Notes under the pieces: model-generated
Databases searched by the model: none
Told to the model about the DNA's origin: nothing
Seen by the model: only the letters and a program-made list of their open reading frames with translations
Assembly (NCBI RefSeq): GCF_011745365.1
Contig: NW_024468912.1
Location: forward strand, 2,852,001-2,916,000
DNA from: Cryphonectria parasitica EP155
Taxonomy: Eukaryota > Ascomycota > Sordariomycetes > Diaporthales > Cryphonectriaceae
Direction of reading: 5' to 3'
Length of the DNA: 64,000 nucleotides
Made by a program: the position numbers and the translations under genes
Shown: positions 63,301-64,000 of the stretch, one piece after another
Layout of the letters: each line of letters begins with the position of its first letter
How positions within the stretch are numbered: position 1 is the stretch's first letter

Positions 63301-64000
63301 AACCAGTCCGGTGAAGCGGAACTCGCGGGATGCAATCTCCCGAAACGTACTGCCATTTCGTAGCAGTGCCTGGATCGCTTTGGTCGTTCCAGCAGACGCG
63401 GCCTCGATAGCCTGGCATTCCTCTAAGAATGACCCACAGCAGTTGATGACCAGCTGCAAGGTTTCAATGTTGGCTGAACAGAGCGCCACCAGCAGTATTG
63501 TCTCCAGCTGTGTGGATACAGTCGCGCGCTCAGGGATGTCTTCCGGTAGATTCGCCAAATCCTGCGCATTGGGTCAGCTGTGACACGTATTGATTACAAT
63601 ATTTGGACTCTCTCTCGCTGACGCATACCTTCAGGGCCCTTAGCAAGACAAGCCTAGATTCAAGGTATCCATTGATCGAGGCGATAGTTGAGCCCAGGTC
63701 CTGAGTGCCTATCCGGTCGCAGATATCTCTCAGCACGAGCGACCTGAGACAAAGAAGTCAGTCTGGGATATCGAAGTGTGTATGCAGAGAAAGAAAAGAA
63801 AAACAAAAAAAAAGGGGGGGGGGGGCGGCGGCTGGGTGAAGCGGTCAGGTTACTTACGTGGTTCTCCAGATTCTTTCCCTTATCTCGGGTGACGAGAACC
63901 ACCCTGATTTTGACCATTCGTCCATAAGCTTGGCGTTTGAGAAAATGCGCGTCATCATCTTCGAGGCTGGTCGGCGGATCTCATCATCCGAGGTGACCAG
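57391..64000 (-). CDS. neurofibromin/Ira-type Ras GTPase-activating protein, partial (5' end outside window)
   Basis: Large RasGAP that stimulates GTP hydrolysis by Ras and so restrains cAMP/PKA signalling in yeasts (Ira1/Ira2; NF1 in animals). Exons read on the minus strand: from the edge to 63858, 63743-63629, 63561-60916, 60816-60730, 60614-60439, 60369-59693, 59624-57758 and 57703-57415; all junctions are GT-AG and keep phase. About 2000 residues are visible. The RasGAP domain lies in the third exon: LLRRTCVATKMLSIYAKWKG (candidate Arg finger) and the signature FLRFFCPAIVAPEAEGL. Next comes a Sec14/CRAL-TRIO-like module (DGVSIICIILRNIDDESIDY; GLLIDATCFNGQSEEPQDEL) and a PH-like part, then a long helical C-terminus. 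The end is uncertain: a GTGAGT at 57414 could splice to a last exon near 57334 (acceptor TGTAG), or translation ends unspliced at 57391. Confidence 0.9.
57735..57748 (-). repeat. C14 run in RasGAP intron (sense strand)
   Basis: Plus-strand G14, that is C14 on the gene strand, inside the 54-bp intron 57757-57704 between the GTGAGC donor and a CTAAT branch-like sequence. Confidence 0.9.
63814..63825 (-). repeat. C12 run in RasGAP intron (sense strand)
   Basis: Plus-strand G12, that is C12 on the gene strand, inside the intron 63857-63744; a T-rich stretch follows it on the sense strand. Confidence 0.9.

Overview
This is chromosomal DNA from a filamentous ascomycete (Pezizomycotina, probably a Sordariomycete; species not determinable by eye). 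Evidence: protein genes with short GT-AG introns (about 54-156 bp), fungal-type fused AROM, a fungal acetolactate synthase regulatory subunit, Ira-type RasGAP, a moderately GC-rich coding fraction, and a fungal U2 snRNA. I saw no transposon, no AT-rich RIP-like block, no phage or plasmid gene and no CRISPR array. Almost all genes are conserved single-copy housekeeping genes; exon-intron models below were joined by hand so that splice sites and reading phase agree.

Layout. 1-2239 (-) USO1/p115 tether, 3' end outside; 2822-3855 (+) ILV6; 4123-5311 (-) ornithine carbamoyltransferase; 6382-9261 (+) TAG1-like vacuolar membrane protein; 11150-13880 (+) DUF726/TMCO4/Mil1-like protein; 14844-15518 (-) GatC-like mitochondrial amidotransferase subunit; 16168-17325 (+) alpha-SNAP/SEC17; 18200-18973 (+) MYND zinc-finger protein; about 19478-19674 (-) U2 snRNA; 20282-24093 (+) RRP12; 24464-25333 (-) VTI1 SNARE; 27115-28878 (+) FAD amine-oxidase-like oxidoreductase; 29126-30219 (+) COX11; 31241-35624 (+) RAV1; 36590-41545 (+) ARO1 pentafunctional AROM; 44617-46716 (-) C2H2 regulator resembling Rpn4; about 57391-64000 (-) neurofibromin/Ira RasGAP, 5' end outside.

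Themes. Four genes serve vesicle traffic or the endomembrane system (USO1, SEC17, VTI1, DUF726) and two the vacuole (TAG1, RAV1). Three are amino-acid biosynthetic (ILV6, OTC, ARO1) and each carries a TGACTC core upstream, as expected for cross-pathway control by a Gcn4/CPC1-type bZIP. COX11 and the GatC-like protein serve mitochondria. There is no sign of a biosynthetic gene cluster.

The most unusual points are: a DUF726 gene whose GxSxG-type elbow reads GYGLG and whose reading frame continues 85 codons past its TAG stop with a second copy of an RGG motif; C homopolymers in four introns, always on the sense strand; an upstream ORF whose stop overlaps the RAV1 start as ATGA; and a 10.7-kb gene-free, repeat-rich interval upstream of the Rpn4-like gene.
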